Positions 36,702 to 48,246 of a stretch of DNA of 64,000 nucleotides are shown here, piece after piece. The DNA is from Plectrocnemia conspersa (lineage: Eukaryota; Arthropoda; Insecta; Trichoptera; Polycentropodidae), in contig VTFK01000376.1 in assembly GCA_009617715.1 (NCBI GenBank), positions 186,001 to 250,000 of the forward strand, written 5' to 3'. The stretch's first letter is position 1. Every line of letters starts with the position of its first letter. The notes under the pieces were generated by a model. The model saw only the letters and a program-made list of their open reading frames with translations. It ran no database searches and was not told the origin of the DNA. The translations under genes and the position numbers were made by a program.

Positions 36702-38265
36702 GGTCTAAATTTAATTTAAATAAATATCTTCAATCGATTATCAACTTTGCAGAATAAACACATTTGAAGGTTGCGTGTTCAAGTCACGCCGAATCACCAG
36801 TTGATTTTTCGACACCGCTTCGTCTCTATTTATTCAATATATTACTGATATTTATAGTTAGAAAAATTGACTTATTTATAATCTGAAGTCATAACTGGTT
36901 CTTATGGTCGATAAATAAAAAACTAAATAAAAAAATATTTTGGGCTACACTGTTTATAATTTAAATGTCAGTATTTTTTGTTAAATCTATGTCTGTTTTC
37001 ACTTAGGAAAATAAGTATTTCAAGTAAAATATATATATATGTAAATATACATATTAAGTAAATAAAAGTTTATAATTTTCTTTTATAAGTTGAATAAATC
37101 AATAGAGAAGTTATTACATTATAATGTAAAGGCATTTAGGTTGGTTTTTAAATATTAAAAGTTCTCTCCTCCGAGACGTTCGTCAGGCGGGACATTGTGA
37201 AAATATCGAAATTTAGATCGTGTCCTTCGCACAGGACGTTTTGTATGAATAATGGAATTATATGTGTTGAATAGGATAAATTTTGGTGATCCGATTGCGA
37301 TCATTCATCATATTGACCTAATGGCAAAGTGTCGATCATGTCTCGGAATGTCCAGACGGAGAAAATTGAGTTTTACAATATATTATATTTGTTTCTCCAA
37401 GAAATTCTTCAAACGACCTTTAAACATTTCTATAAATTTAATGTCAAATAATATAATCGTGATATAAAATAAAATAATTATATATATAATATATAAAATA
37501 CATAAAACCCATTTGTACCATACGATACTGAATTCGAATCGGATTTCCGCTACACGCCCATTTATCCGCAAATACCGTTTTTTATATATAAGTGAAATGA
37601 CAATATTGACATATGTATTTTTCACCCTATTATTTTACGCCCTCGAAGTATTCTTTGTTCAAATTTTGTATGTTGTTATATTGTTTAAAATTGAACTAAT
37701 TTTTTTAACGCATAACAGTGACTAATCAATAATCATCAAACATATGTATGAACTAAATATTTTTTCTACCTTATTAGTTAATTTATATATGCCTCACTAG
37801 TATATGTAATGTTATGTATTTTAAGCTTAAATAGTTTAAGTGACTTTTATGTATCACTTTATATTTATACAAAAGCAAATAAGCTTGCTTAAAATGTGAT
37901 TTTTAAGTCTAGAATAACTTTTCATGTTTGCTCATCAATTAAGTAGATAAACACTATTTCATACATTTAATACACTTTGAAGTGGCAGTCCCTGCTCTGG
38001 GTGGCCATTTTATCAAATTGTCAACGACAAATTGGACCCAACACTTCAAAGCCGATCCCATCTCTAGGTATTGATGAGTCAAATATTTGCATTGCTCTGC
38101 AATACGGACTCTGCAAAGCCATTACTACTTTTTTTTATTATTTCATTACTACTTGTCCCCTACGACCGACTCATCCGTCCAAAGTTCAGAAACACCTCCG
38201 AATAATTAATTACGCTTTAGGAATTAAAAAGTTCAATCTAAAAGCTTGTCTCTTTTAATGGCTTT
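36702..38265. other. Mixed AT-rich stretch with one GC-richer island
   Basis: An island near 37150-37370 carries CpG words and a short plus ORF of no recognised family (37252-37467). The stretch from 37975 to 38220 is somewhat GC-richer with a 93-codon plus ORF (37977-38258), also unrecognised. The rest is AT-rich. LINE sequence may continue weakly just after 36702. Confidence 0.3.
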
Positions 38266-38270
38266 TCCAG

Positions 38271-38327
38271 ATTGCCAATACGCGTCTAGACGCCGCCGTC
38301 TTCGATGTATTCGATAAATATTATTAG
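38271..38327 (+). CDS. Candidate terminal coding exon (plus strand)
   Basis: A good acceptor with a pyrimidine tract (ttttaatggcttttccag) ends at 38270. The next 57 nt are abruptly GC-rich and open in frame 1, reading IANTRLDAAVFDVFDKYY to a TAG at 38325-38327. Codon choice favours G or C at third positions, unlike the AT-rich flanks. No protein family was recognised, and no upstream exon on this strand is certain. The segment could also be non-coding. Confidence 0.3.
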   Translation: MANTRLDAAVFDVFDKYY

Positions 38328-38589
38328 AGTACTTTATTTTTTTTAACCCAACATTAAAATACATAGCTTCAGAGGAATTCACGTATTATTACAGTCGAAT
38401 TTATTATACTCTCGATAATGTATTAATTCAAGCGCATTCCCTTATGTAACTATGAACACAGAATGGATCACACATTAATGCTAAATGCAGAAATAGTACT
38501 GATTCCGATATGATTTTTCTAAAAAACACTTGCTACAATATTTTTTTGTTCTAGATAAAAATACATAATGATTAGTTTAATGGTTCATA

Positions 38590-38830
38590 ATAATGGTTAA
38601 CGACGGTCCAAGCTTAAGTGTCCCTTGACGTTCGTTAAGTGTAGATGTATGTATGTAGTATAATGTGCGCTTAAATTATTAATAATACATTTTCCCGCCG
38701 AGATTTATTAAGCCTTTTAAGGCGTCGTTAAGTTCGAAATTGGATTGCGACGGCGTCGTTTGAGATGTAAAGTGAAATGATGTGCGCATATTTTACGAGT
38801 CTTGTAACAATTAGTGTGAAGTCGTTTTCA
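38590..38830. other. GC-richer island, candidate regulatory DNA
   Basis: CpG-rich words (gcgacggcgtcgtt near 38747) are set in AT-rich DNA. There is no ORF, repeat partner or transposon signature. The following 38831-39600 is AT-rich with nothing recognised. Confidence 0.3.
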
Positions 38831-39601
38831 CATTTGGTATTTATTTATATATTTTGTATTTATTTAAAAAATAAATAAATAAGGTATTCCTTAGATTTTA
38901 ATACAAGAACACCACTTATTTTTTAATATAAAGTAAATTACAATGGGCTTCACGGAAAAAATGGAAACCAATTTGGGTGTCAGATGCTCGAGGGAACTGT
39001 GTAACTTGTATAATCACCTAGTGCGCAGTACAATTAACCATACTAAACTCTGCTTTGCTTGCCAAGGAATGAAACCGACTTATTTTTAATATAAAAGGTC
39101 CAAAAAATTAGATATTTACAGTTGGAGGACGCATTGTGGTACAGCATTTATTATATAATTTAATCTGATTTTTTTACAAATATTTTTAATGTTTTTTTTA
39201 GCAATTATTATTTTTCTTTAAATTAATATAAATATTAATAATAAAAAATCAATGTTAAGAAAGCAGTTGATGATAATTAATAATAAGATTTTTTAAGTTT
39301 TATGAGGAATAAAATCACAAAATAATATGCTCTAGTTTGAAATTGTTTTTCTTTAGTTATTTTATATTTAATTTTAATAATAGAAGTTTATTATTTACAT
39401 TGAGCAAATGCGTTTCTAAAGTTCTCTGGTTTAACATTTGTTGTTGGTTAAAACCTCAAACTACCTACATAGTCTGTTATAATATATAATATTCATTCTA
39501 AAGAGCATTTCGAAAAAACGAAAACACATCTCGTAACTAAGGCCACACAATGAAGAGATGCAAAAGACAGACGAGGAGAGAAAATAAAACACGAACTATG
39601 T

Positions 39602-39708
39602 TAGCGGATCGTCCAGAAAGCATCACGGCAATCCCAGCCGCTCAACCGAAATCACAGTCAACAATAATACAACTCGACACGCCAGCGAAGTTTTGCTGAT
39701 TTCAAATA
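39602..39708 (+). repeat. Dispersed repeat, copy 2 (partner at 2050-2165)
   Basis: Same-strand match to 2050-2165 over about 107 nt. This copy has fewer A insertions. Its ends blend into AT-rich DNA without a visible target duplication. Confidence 0.6.
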
Positions 39709-42340
39709 CCTGTCATTTTAACACCATAACCTGATAGCAGCGACTTTATTTATCTATATATATTTGGTAGATTATGTATATTTATAAAATACACTGTATA
39801 TATTATAACTAATTTAAATATTTCAAATTTGTACAATGCGATTGTGTTACCGATATTAAAGTCAAATATAACCTATTTGCTTAATATCTTTATTGTACTT
39901 TATTGTATAGTTCATTTTTTTTTTGCATAACTAATTTGTGTATATAGTTAAAGAATTTATGAACACTTCTACAATATTTTGTATACCTGTACATTTTTGG
40001 CATAACTACAGTTGCGACCTACTTTTTGAGATATTTTTGCTTTTATATTATAAGAAAATATTTTTCTTTAAAATTTCTATATACAGCAATATATTTTTTA
40101 TATAAATATTTAATTTATTATACAAACTACTTTATTGCAAATTTTACAAAAAAAATCTTAAGAATGTTGGGTTTATTAATTTTACTCTGTCATTGGTAAT
40201 AAATAATAGTAAAAAGGCCAGTAGAAATTGTAATAAGCATTTTAACCTTCTATGGAAATATGAGTTTACGCGTTAAAATGGGACGCCACCGTAAGAAATA
40301 TTTTACCAGCTCAAGTTACAAAGTACCCTACATAAATCAGAATGGTATGAAATATATCTTTACTTGAAAAATAAAAAAATGTGCGTCAGTATTAGCAGCT
40401 TATAATTTGCTTTAGCAGTCGTACCACCGAAATAGAGGTGGACAACAAAATCTCTCAAAGAAGGGATCAATTACTATTCTTCAGATACTTCATCTGAGGA
40501 CGTTCTATTAAACACTACATACAAGAACTCTTCTGAGACATTAGTTCATGAAGTTAACATTTAAATATAGACAAAGTATAAGGAATTCCAGCCTCGAACT
40601 TTAACTGCAACTAAGAGGAGACCGACTCAATTTCAGACCAGTGAAGATCGTTGAAGCCGTCGCTTCTCTCTTTGCATCCACTGGTGAAAACCAGAGTACA
40701 ATTCGCAAAATAAACCCCCGGACTCAAATGCCAATAAGTTATTGATAAAAACTAAGCACTACAATATCCTATAGTTTTCACAAAAAATTAAGAGCCAAAT
40801 TATAACCGTGTCAACTATAATAGTTTGCGAAACACCACACATTTATGGGTATGCTTTACTGGCAAGGCATATAAATTATGGCAACAAGGCCTTTTTATGA
40901 GCCATAACCGCCATAAAATCACACCAGCCATAAACCATATCTACTACCCCGCATTATACGGGTGGTATATGAACCGCCTATTTCGAAATGCATATAAATT
41001 CCCGATTGCGGGTCAATCGCAAGACTTTCTCACTACTCTCTAAGATTACATGTCAACCGCGTCTTGTGCATTCTTCTCCGCTGACCCGGAGCGATCCGTT
41101 GCAATTTCAACCGGCCGGACCATAAACTCGGCTTATTCTCTACAAAGTTGTAAGCATGCGCTGCCACAGGATTCAATTTCAAACTTTTAAAGTTAAGTGT
41201 CTGGTGCTGTAGAATGAGGGGTGAGGAGGATGACATGATTTTTTAAAAATCTATAAGGCAATTAAAAAAATTAAAATTTATTTTTTAATTTAATTGTCCG
41301 TTAAATGTAATATGTTTTCACCGAAATATTTTGGTATAAAAAATACGGCGATCCTAATATATATGTTATAATTTGTATGCACTTAATCGTGAGAAACATT
41401 TCTGCTAAGCAATTTTTTATGCGACATCAGACTTAAAATGAAGGAAAATATGTAGTTGTTAAGTATACTGGCGCCAGCTGTCGATATTGCAACTATGTAT
41501 GTACATTATCTAAGCACATTTGACATTTGGAGCACTGTGAAACGTGATTGTAATTTTATGACAGAAAATGGGGTTAGTCTAGTTTGTATGCTCGATACTA
41601 ATGAAATTTTTATGACTTTATTTTCAAAGTATCTTTTTCAATAATCTAGACAAATATACTATAACTGAATCGTAAGTTTTTAAATTAAAAGTCGATTACC
41701 TTATATTATGTATTTTTTATAATACATTGGTTATATTAATATGATATTGTATCAAGTTATTCATTCAAATACTAAAAAGTATCATTTATGAATATCATGT
41801 ATTTATAAAATTATTATACAGCCCACAAAATGGAGCAACTGCTTATAAGTTACCATTAACCGTGACAATCGACTGCAGAAACGAGTCCCGAGGCTAAAGT
41901 GAAAATGCCTCCGATGGCAGGAGGTCCCCTTACGTTGTAATCAAAGAAGCAGTTATGGTCTCCCCTTTTGTGAATTCAGAGGTCCTCGAATACTCGACGA
42001 CCTAGTTGTGCGCAGATAATTTGAATAACAAAAAATGCAAAATTAGAACCAAAACGAAATTAGCAGAGTGGCGCCTTTATAGCTCGTCATTAGGTTGCCA
42101 GGTGCTGCTTCTAAAAGTTTTGATAGATAAAATTTTGATATTGAATTGTTTTAAAGCTTTAAGCGATTAAAATGTGTAAGTAAAAGTAAAGTCGATGACA
42201 ACAACTATTAAAATAATTAATATTCATGATAGTTTATAAGAGCTTATAGTCGTTTTTTGTATGCCCAATTACGTGGTGAAAAGTAATGTTTAATAGTAAA
42301 CAATTTGCATTTTTATTGTGGCATTACAATAATCATACAA
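39709..42340. other. AT-rich stretch with unassigned GC-richer patches
   Basis: Patches near 40240-40700, 40820-41240 and 41870-42110 are GC-richer and look transposon-like or regulatory, but I could not assign them. The 40825-41043 plus ORF was not recognised. It overlies a ccataa-rich run near 40899-40942. Confidence 0.3.
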
Positions 42341-42341
42341 T

Positions 42342-43110
42342 CAAGCCTGCCGAGAGGGGGTAAATTTCTGTAAAAGTTGTAAGACCTATTATAGTTTTAG
42401 AACTCCAAAATACAAAGGAAAATAAGTGAAAGAATAAGTATAGACAAACATCGCATCTCACATATTGCTTCATAGTTTATCTGCATTTCGATATTATATT
42501 ATATTTTTAAAATATTATATTAAAATGGACTTTTAATATAAGAGGGCTGATCAAAATATATTCAAACCGAATTTTGGTCAATAGGAGAGCGCATAAAACA
42601 ATTATCACTTCTCAGAAGGCAAAAATTCACGTCAAAAGTAATAAAATCGTGTCGGTGCCGTCGCAGTGGGAACGCTCGGTAACGAGCGTTCCCACTGCGA
42701 CGGCGACGGCACGATTTTATTGCTTTTGACGTGGATTTTTGACTTCTGAGAAGAGATAATTGTGTTTTGCGCTCTCCTATTGGGCAAAATTCGGTTTATA
42801 TGTGCTTTATTTGATTCTCACTAGTAATATTGTTATAAAAAGTCTCAATATAAACGCTTGATAATATAGTGATTTCACCGCGATGGCACAATTTTATTAC
42901 TTTTGACTTGGACTGGAAGTTCAGCATATGGCAACACTGAGCAGCAAATAAAACACGACTAATTATTAGGTAAATATTATGGGTAGATATTTTTAATAAT
43001 TTTTAACGCCTAATTAAAATGTTTCACATAAAATATGATCCGCATAAATGTATAAAATTCCATTTTTGTCATGAGGTCCGGAATCATTGTTTTTCCAGGG
43101 GCAGCGCCTA
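42342..43110. mobile_element. Short palindrome-bearing hAT-type element (copy A)
   Basis: The element begins caagcctgccgagag, like the left end of copy B (46744), and its last 300 nt match copy B's right end, including gaatcattgttttt. Compared with B it lacks more than 1 kb of the left interior and about 110 nt nearer the right end, so it looks like an internally deleted form. It contains the 234-bp palindrome. A clear target duplication was not identified, and the right terminus (gcagcgcctaa) differs from B. Confidence 0.6.
42564..42797. repeat. 234-bp palindrome, 115-nt arms, 4-nt loop (copy A)
   Basis: Arms 42564-42678 and 42683-42797 are reverse complements with roughly eleven mismatches by eye; the loop is gtaa. 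The outer part is AT-rich (aaaccgaatttt) and the centre very GC-rich (gcagtgggaacgctcg). It is nearly identical to 48013-48246. A degenerate third arm, sharing ttttgactt and gcgatggcac, lies downstream in direct orientation at 42880-42922. Confidence 0.95.
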
Positions 43111-44155
43111 ACAAAAAATATTTTTTATAGTGTAAAATTTAAATCTTTGTATTAAGCTTAACAATTATAGTGAAGAACATTATATATGAATATAATCAAG
43201 TAACCCATCATTTATAATACAAAATATTTTGAAGCATAGTAATATTACAATTTTAACTTTAGATTAGAAAGTTTAAAGGAAATTGCTAAAATTCACGATC
43301 AAGTTCAATAGTATTTGTATATTGAACATTAGTGGTTGTAATATTATGTTTCGAAACTCTAGATTGCTTTACGGAAGAATTTCAAGCTAATTGCCATTTA
43401 AAATAAACTTAGATTAATTTACATAATTCGTGTATAATTTAAATTTGTATGAAAAAGTTTTTTTAAATATATACAATTTTAATTGTATTACTAAAAAATT
43501 ATAAAAGTGTGATTATGAACGTTAATCAATTAAAACTTGTGTTAATATCATTTATTTACAACGTTGAACTTGCGGCGTTTTATATAAATGTAAATTAATC
43601 TCTCGGTGCGATTTTCAATTAAAATGAAATTTCAAACACCCTTTGTGTCGACCAAATGTGCCACAAGTTATTATTAAAATGCAATCGAATTCTTCGCAAC
43701 CCACTCGCTTTGTTCTGTCGACTTTATGAAAACACATTTTCCAATAAGAACAATTTGATTTTAATTTAAACTTCAAGATGCTTAAATTGCAATAACGAAC
43801 CGTTAAAATAATATCAGGCTTGCGATGTAGATTTATTACAAATATATATATATTAATAATTGACGTTATTAATTTAATATTCACATTGAATAACTCAGAA
43901 AATACACGCAAATATCCAAACATATTTTTCGTGATTTTTTTTTATCAAAAATACTGAAAACTAGCGCCTCAATCTGAAAATCTTTGCTTTACTTCTGGTT
44001 AATATGTTAAATAATAAAAAAAATTGTAATATATATTGAGTTTGAAAACTCTTTTAAAGTTAGACAATTGATTGCTATTTCATGTTTGTGAGTATATGAC
44101 AACTATTTGTTAAGTAAAGCTTATATTTTTTTCAACAAAACATCTCTCGAAAAGT
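43111..44155. other. AT-rich stretch with an unrecognised minus ORF
   Basis: Mostly AT-rich. A 102-codon minus ORF (43615-43923) has a mixed, slightly GC-richer first half but no recognised domain. It may be a chance frame in conserved non-coding DNA. Confidence 0.25.
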
Positions 44156-44159
44156 TTGT

Positions 44160-44790
44160 GTCTCGGATGAAAGATTTGGAAATACGGTCACCTCAGCGTA
44201 CACTCATGTTTCATATCTTTCGATATAATCCAGTATAAAGAAACACGTATTTTATGACTTTTGGTTTTAAATACATTAACAAACTTCGAAGCATTGTCTC
44301 ACAAAATAACTTTCTGTTCCCCAACCTCACGTGTATCTTTTTTTATTCACGTCTCTTCACTACATTATTTTGAATTGCTAAAACTTTATACATACACTAC
44401 ATACGCAAGAAGACGAAAAGAGCAATTGTTGTAAGTTTGACTTTGAAATCGTATAGTTACACACTGTTAACTTTCGATTAACCGTCTGCGGATCGGATTA
44501 TGCGGCTTTCAATAAACTTTAATTGTTAATTTTGATGTTTATGTTTATGTGGATGGATTAAATTTTAGCGTCTATTGTGGCTAAGGAGCCGGATTTGTTA
44601 CGATAACGTTAACGGCAATATTGTTTGAAAGCTCGTCGAAAGCTCGAGAGTATTTGCCTTTAAAAATAAGTCAATTTAACTTCGAAATAATCTCGATACA
44701 ATGCGATAGGGATCGTCAACTCAACACGGGTTGCCGTTTACAGACTTTTAGGCGTTAAACTTTTTAGAATTTATTACATCCACTAAAAGC
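44160..44790. other. GC-richer island, candidate regulatory DNA
   Basis: Two patches (44160-44400 weaker, 44450-44760 stronger) carry CpG words and homeodomain-like AT cores with no coding frame. The composition resembles the other islands. Confidence 0.3.
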
Positions 44791-45464
44791 TCGAAGAGCG
44801 CATAAAAAAGAGTTTTATCGCTTTCTAAATTGAAAGGGAACTTCTGAAAAAAAGTGTTCGAATGAGGCAATCAATGTTCTTTCCAAAAAATACTCGAAAA
44901 CTGTGAAAGATATTTTCGGACGAAGTAGTTTCTTAAATCGATTATTCGTGTTAGAAATTATTAGACCAAAGCTTTGTTTTACATGATCATATTTATAGGA
45001 CAATATGGCAATTAACAATTGATTACGTAATTATTTTAATTTTAATAAAGTAATATAAATACGCGTTTATAAATAATTAATAGAAAATAAATATGCTATT
45101 ATTAATAACGATTAGAGATTTACTCCAAAACAAAAACATTTGGTTACATATTTAGCTAAAAAGTAATGTTTCGGTTGCGGTAATATTTTATCTGTTGAAA
45201 AATTAACAGAGAATACATATATATGTAAACTTAATTTTTAAAATACTCTCGAGAAATTATTATGGTTTGGGTATTTTATTAAATGTAACTAAAAGTTCAA
45301 AAACATACGTATTATTTTACTCTTGACTAAATTAATACGTGACACGCAAATTTATTATGATGTATTATTTTAATATAATTAAAGTCATGTCAAGTCACTG
45401 TCATGCTATAATTTTTATAGTATTTACCTTTTGGGTCATTTTATTGTAATCGTAAATATTTTGT

Positions 45465-45650
45465 GACATATGGGTTATGTCCCACCCGTTCTACTGAACC
45501 ATTTTTTTAGTAGGCGTCGTATATACGGATTTTGAAAAGGCCTTTGACAAGGTTTGTTGGGTTATTTTAAAAAAAATGATCGAACTTCAGTTGTTCAGAT
45601 TATTTAATGATAAGATGAGTAATATGATATTATCAAATCATTTAAAATAG
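45465..45650 (+). pseudogene. LINE reverse transcriptase fragment
   Basis: The plus frame reads VGVVYTDFEKAFDKVCWVI followed by LKKMIELQLFRLF, the first catalytic region of the recurring LINE family. A broken GLCPTRST motif lies just upstream near 45475. Similarity ends near 45650. The preceding 44791-45464 is AT-rich with a small GC-richer patch to about 45018 and no gene recognised. Confidence 0.8.
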
Positions 45651-45929
45651 TAAAACCATTTTGAGCATGATATACATGCCTTTGGAGTTCTAAAGGTTAA
45701 GAAATCTTTTTATTGAGTTCATACAATGAAGCAAATAGTCTTATCGCTGTCGTTATATCAATAAAAAAAAATATACAATAATTAAATATTTTGAGAAAAA
45801 TATATGCTTCTTTATTTCATTCAAGTTTTTTTTTAATAACTGAAAAATCGGTTGATTGGTTTCGGTTTTGACAGGTTTAGGAGCCCTATCTCAAACTCAA
45901 CAATAGCCATTATAAACATTGTTGGTATT

Positions 45930-46420
45930 ACCTGGAAGTGACGTAGGCGATCGTCAAAATCTATTAGTAAAAAATCGACGAACATTCCACGATTTAATGA
46001 GTTCAAAACTATTTTTCAGTTGGGTGGAGGCTTCGCTTAAGGGGTGAGGGACAAGGGCGAGACTGACGCATAGCCAGACGAACAATGGCACTTTTCTGAA
46101 AACTAACCGCAGACGCTTCGACTCAGCGGATGATGCCGGTCGTCCTTTTCTTCTTCTCCTTTCCCTCATGGTGTTAAAATCGGGGCAATGGGCGAGGTGT
46201 GTACATACATATGTGTGGGTGCGTATGTCTGAACCCGTTTTTAGGGTCGAAGCGACGTGTCATTACCGTCTCGTGTGTTTGCTTATGTAAATTTTGATAT
46301 ATTAAATCGTTTGCCTTTCGCCGCCTTTTAGACCTTCAGCGCGAAAGGGAATGTTTTATGAATTGTCACAAAACGTGTTTACCTACTGCTGATGGCGACA
46401 TGAACGGTCTAAAATAGGGC
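45930..46420. other. GC-rich island with a signal-peptide-like minus ORF
   Basis: A strong GC/CpG-rich tract. The minus strand holds an ORF with a hydrophobic segment (45954-46169). The plus strand contains a tgacgta-type site (45940-45946) and a GT-rich simple run (46198-46235). Confidence 0.35.
45954..46169 (-). CDS. Candidate first coding exon with a hydrophobic leader
   Basis: The 71-codon minus ORF starts at an ATG in good context (aacaccATGA). It begins MRERRRRKGRPASSAESKR, then a hydrophobic run VPLFVWLCVSLALVP, then PLSEAS. The pattern of a basic start, hydrophobic core and small residues could be a long signal peptide of a secreted or membrane protein. No family was recognised, and no strong donor site ends the frame. 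It may be a chance ORF in GC-rich DNA. Confidence 0.22.
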   Translation of the reverse strand: MRERRRRKGRPASSAESKRLRLVFRKVPLFVWLCVSLALVPHPLSEASTQLKNSFELIKSWNVRRFFTNRF

Positions 46421-47761
46421 TGCACCAATGTATACAAGTATGTATAGAATAATGATATTATCTGGTAGACTGGTTTTCTCACCCAGCTTCGCTCACGTTC
46501 TGTTTCCATCTCGATACTTTAAACTTGACATAAATGATGTGCTTGTTAAATTATTTTTATTTGCAAGCACATGTGGATAAAATTGCTTATGATAAAAGCT
46601 GACACCACTTAAAAATTTATACAAGTTTAATAATATGCAGTGTACCAAAAAAATTGGTCTAAGAATTAGGAAGCAGAAAACAAAGTACAATTCGGTTATG
46701 GCTTAGTGGGAAAAGCATCCTGCAAATATTATATACCTAAGAACAGGCCTGCCGAGAGAGAAAGAGAAATGGGACAAAAGTTCTCCTTGAGGGGCCCAAC
46801 TCTGGAAAAAAATCATAGCAAGAAAATACTTATAAGAATAGTAAAAACCGATCTCGAATAATTATTCTGTCATTTGAGATGTACCTTTATACTGATTTAT
46901 TTCAGGTATAAGTTCCAATAGCGCTTTTTTATACATATTATACAATAAATAAATGGAGCGGAACATTGCCTTCAGAAGCACCCACTTTCTAGGTAGTACT
47001 TTCACAATAAACATTATTATTCAAAGGGACAGATTGAAGTTGTTGACGCGGTTTAAAATTTCTTTGCAAATTATTGTTGATTTTATTGCTTTTGGAACGC
47101 TTAAAAAATATTAGACATGACAGGAAATATTCAACAAATGTATATTAGTAGCAGTAAATATAGGTATTCGATTTTAAAATTAAGATCGAATACCTTAGGA
47201 AGTAGTAAAGAAATATCTAAAAATCAACAACAGCACCTGATGAATATACAAATTTTGTGATTTTATTGATTGTTTTATCGGTAATTTGACAAATAGATTT
47301 ATTGCACCAAAATGAATAAATAATACAGTCAGTTTCATGTGCTTATTCATAAAAAAAACTAGAAAAACGGTTTCATAAAAACGGAAAATATTTTTTAAAA
47401 CATGTTATTTTAGTAAAATCATATCAGAACACATTTTAACCAGTAAATAAATATTTTTACCAGTGAAAATATATATTATCTGGCAGTGGCTAGTAAACTT
47501 TTCTATATGTAGTAATATATATATTTACATATTTATCATTATTTATTTACATCTGATGTATAAATGTTACAGCGAATGTGTATTTTTTGGTAAAGTAATA
47601 TTTTCATTAGTAAAGTCCTAATACATTTTCCCTAGTAGATATATATTTCTACTAGCAAAAATATAATGTAATTAATAGGCGCTAATATGCTGATCTAAAA
47701 TGTCTATGAAACTCAATTTCATAGTTGCGAAACGTTCATATACTGTTCAAACCCAAATCTA

Positions 47762-47811
47762 ACCTAATGAAAGTTATAAAATAAATTATAGTTTCTAAAC
47801 TTTCATTAGGT
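47762..47811. repeat. 14-bp inverted repeat inside copy B
   Basis: Acctaatgaaagtt and its exact reverse complement are separated by 22 AT-rich nucleotides. It marks the junction between the part shared with 59944 and the part shared with copy A. Confidence 0.9.
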
Positions 47812-48012
47812 CAAGATTAAAAAATAAACTAAGCCAACCCACCTCTCAGGGGTAAATAAGGAAAAGAATGAGTACAGACAGAAATCATATCCACATATTG
47901 CTTCATATTTTATCTGCATTTCGATATTACACTATATTTTAAAAATATAATAGCTACACTTAATGATATTACAATAGACTTCTAATATTAGAGGGCTTAT
48001 CAAAATGTATTC

Positions 48013-48246
48013 AAACCGAATTTTGGTCAATAGGAGAGCGCAAAAAACAATTATCACTTCTCAGAAGGCAAAAATTCACGTCAAAAGTAATAAAATCGTG
48101 TCGGCGCCGTCGCAGTGGGAACGCTCGGTAACGAGCGTTCCCACTGCGACGGCGACGGCACGATTTTATTGCTTTTGACGTGAATTTTTGACTTCTGAGA
48201 AGAGATAATTGTGTTTTGTGCTCTCCTATTGGGCAAAATTCGGTTT
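48013..48246. repeat. 234-bp palindrome, 115-nt arms, 4-nt loop (copy B)
   Basis: Arms 48013-48127 and 48132-48246 are of the same length and loop as copy A, with about four differences from it overall. Arm-to-arm mismatches are mostly the same in both copies, so the imperfect palindrome existed before the two elements separated. A degenerate direct arm copy follows at 48329-48371. Confidence 0.95.

Noticed and set aside
36760..36810. A B-box-like word (gtgttcaagtcacg) suggesting a second tRNA-derived SINE
   Set aside because: No A box stands at the right distance, and the segment may be LINE sequence resuming after the hAT insertion.
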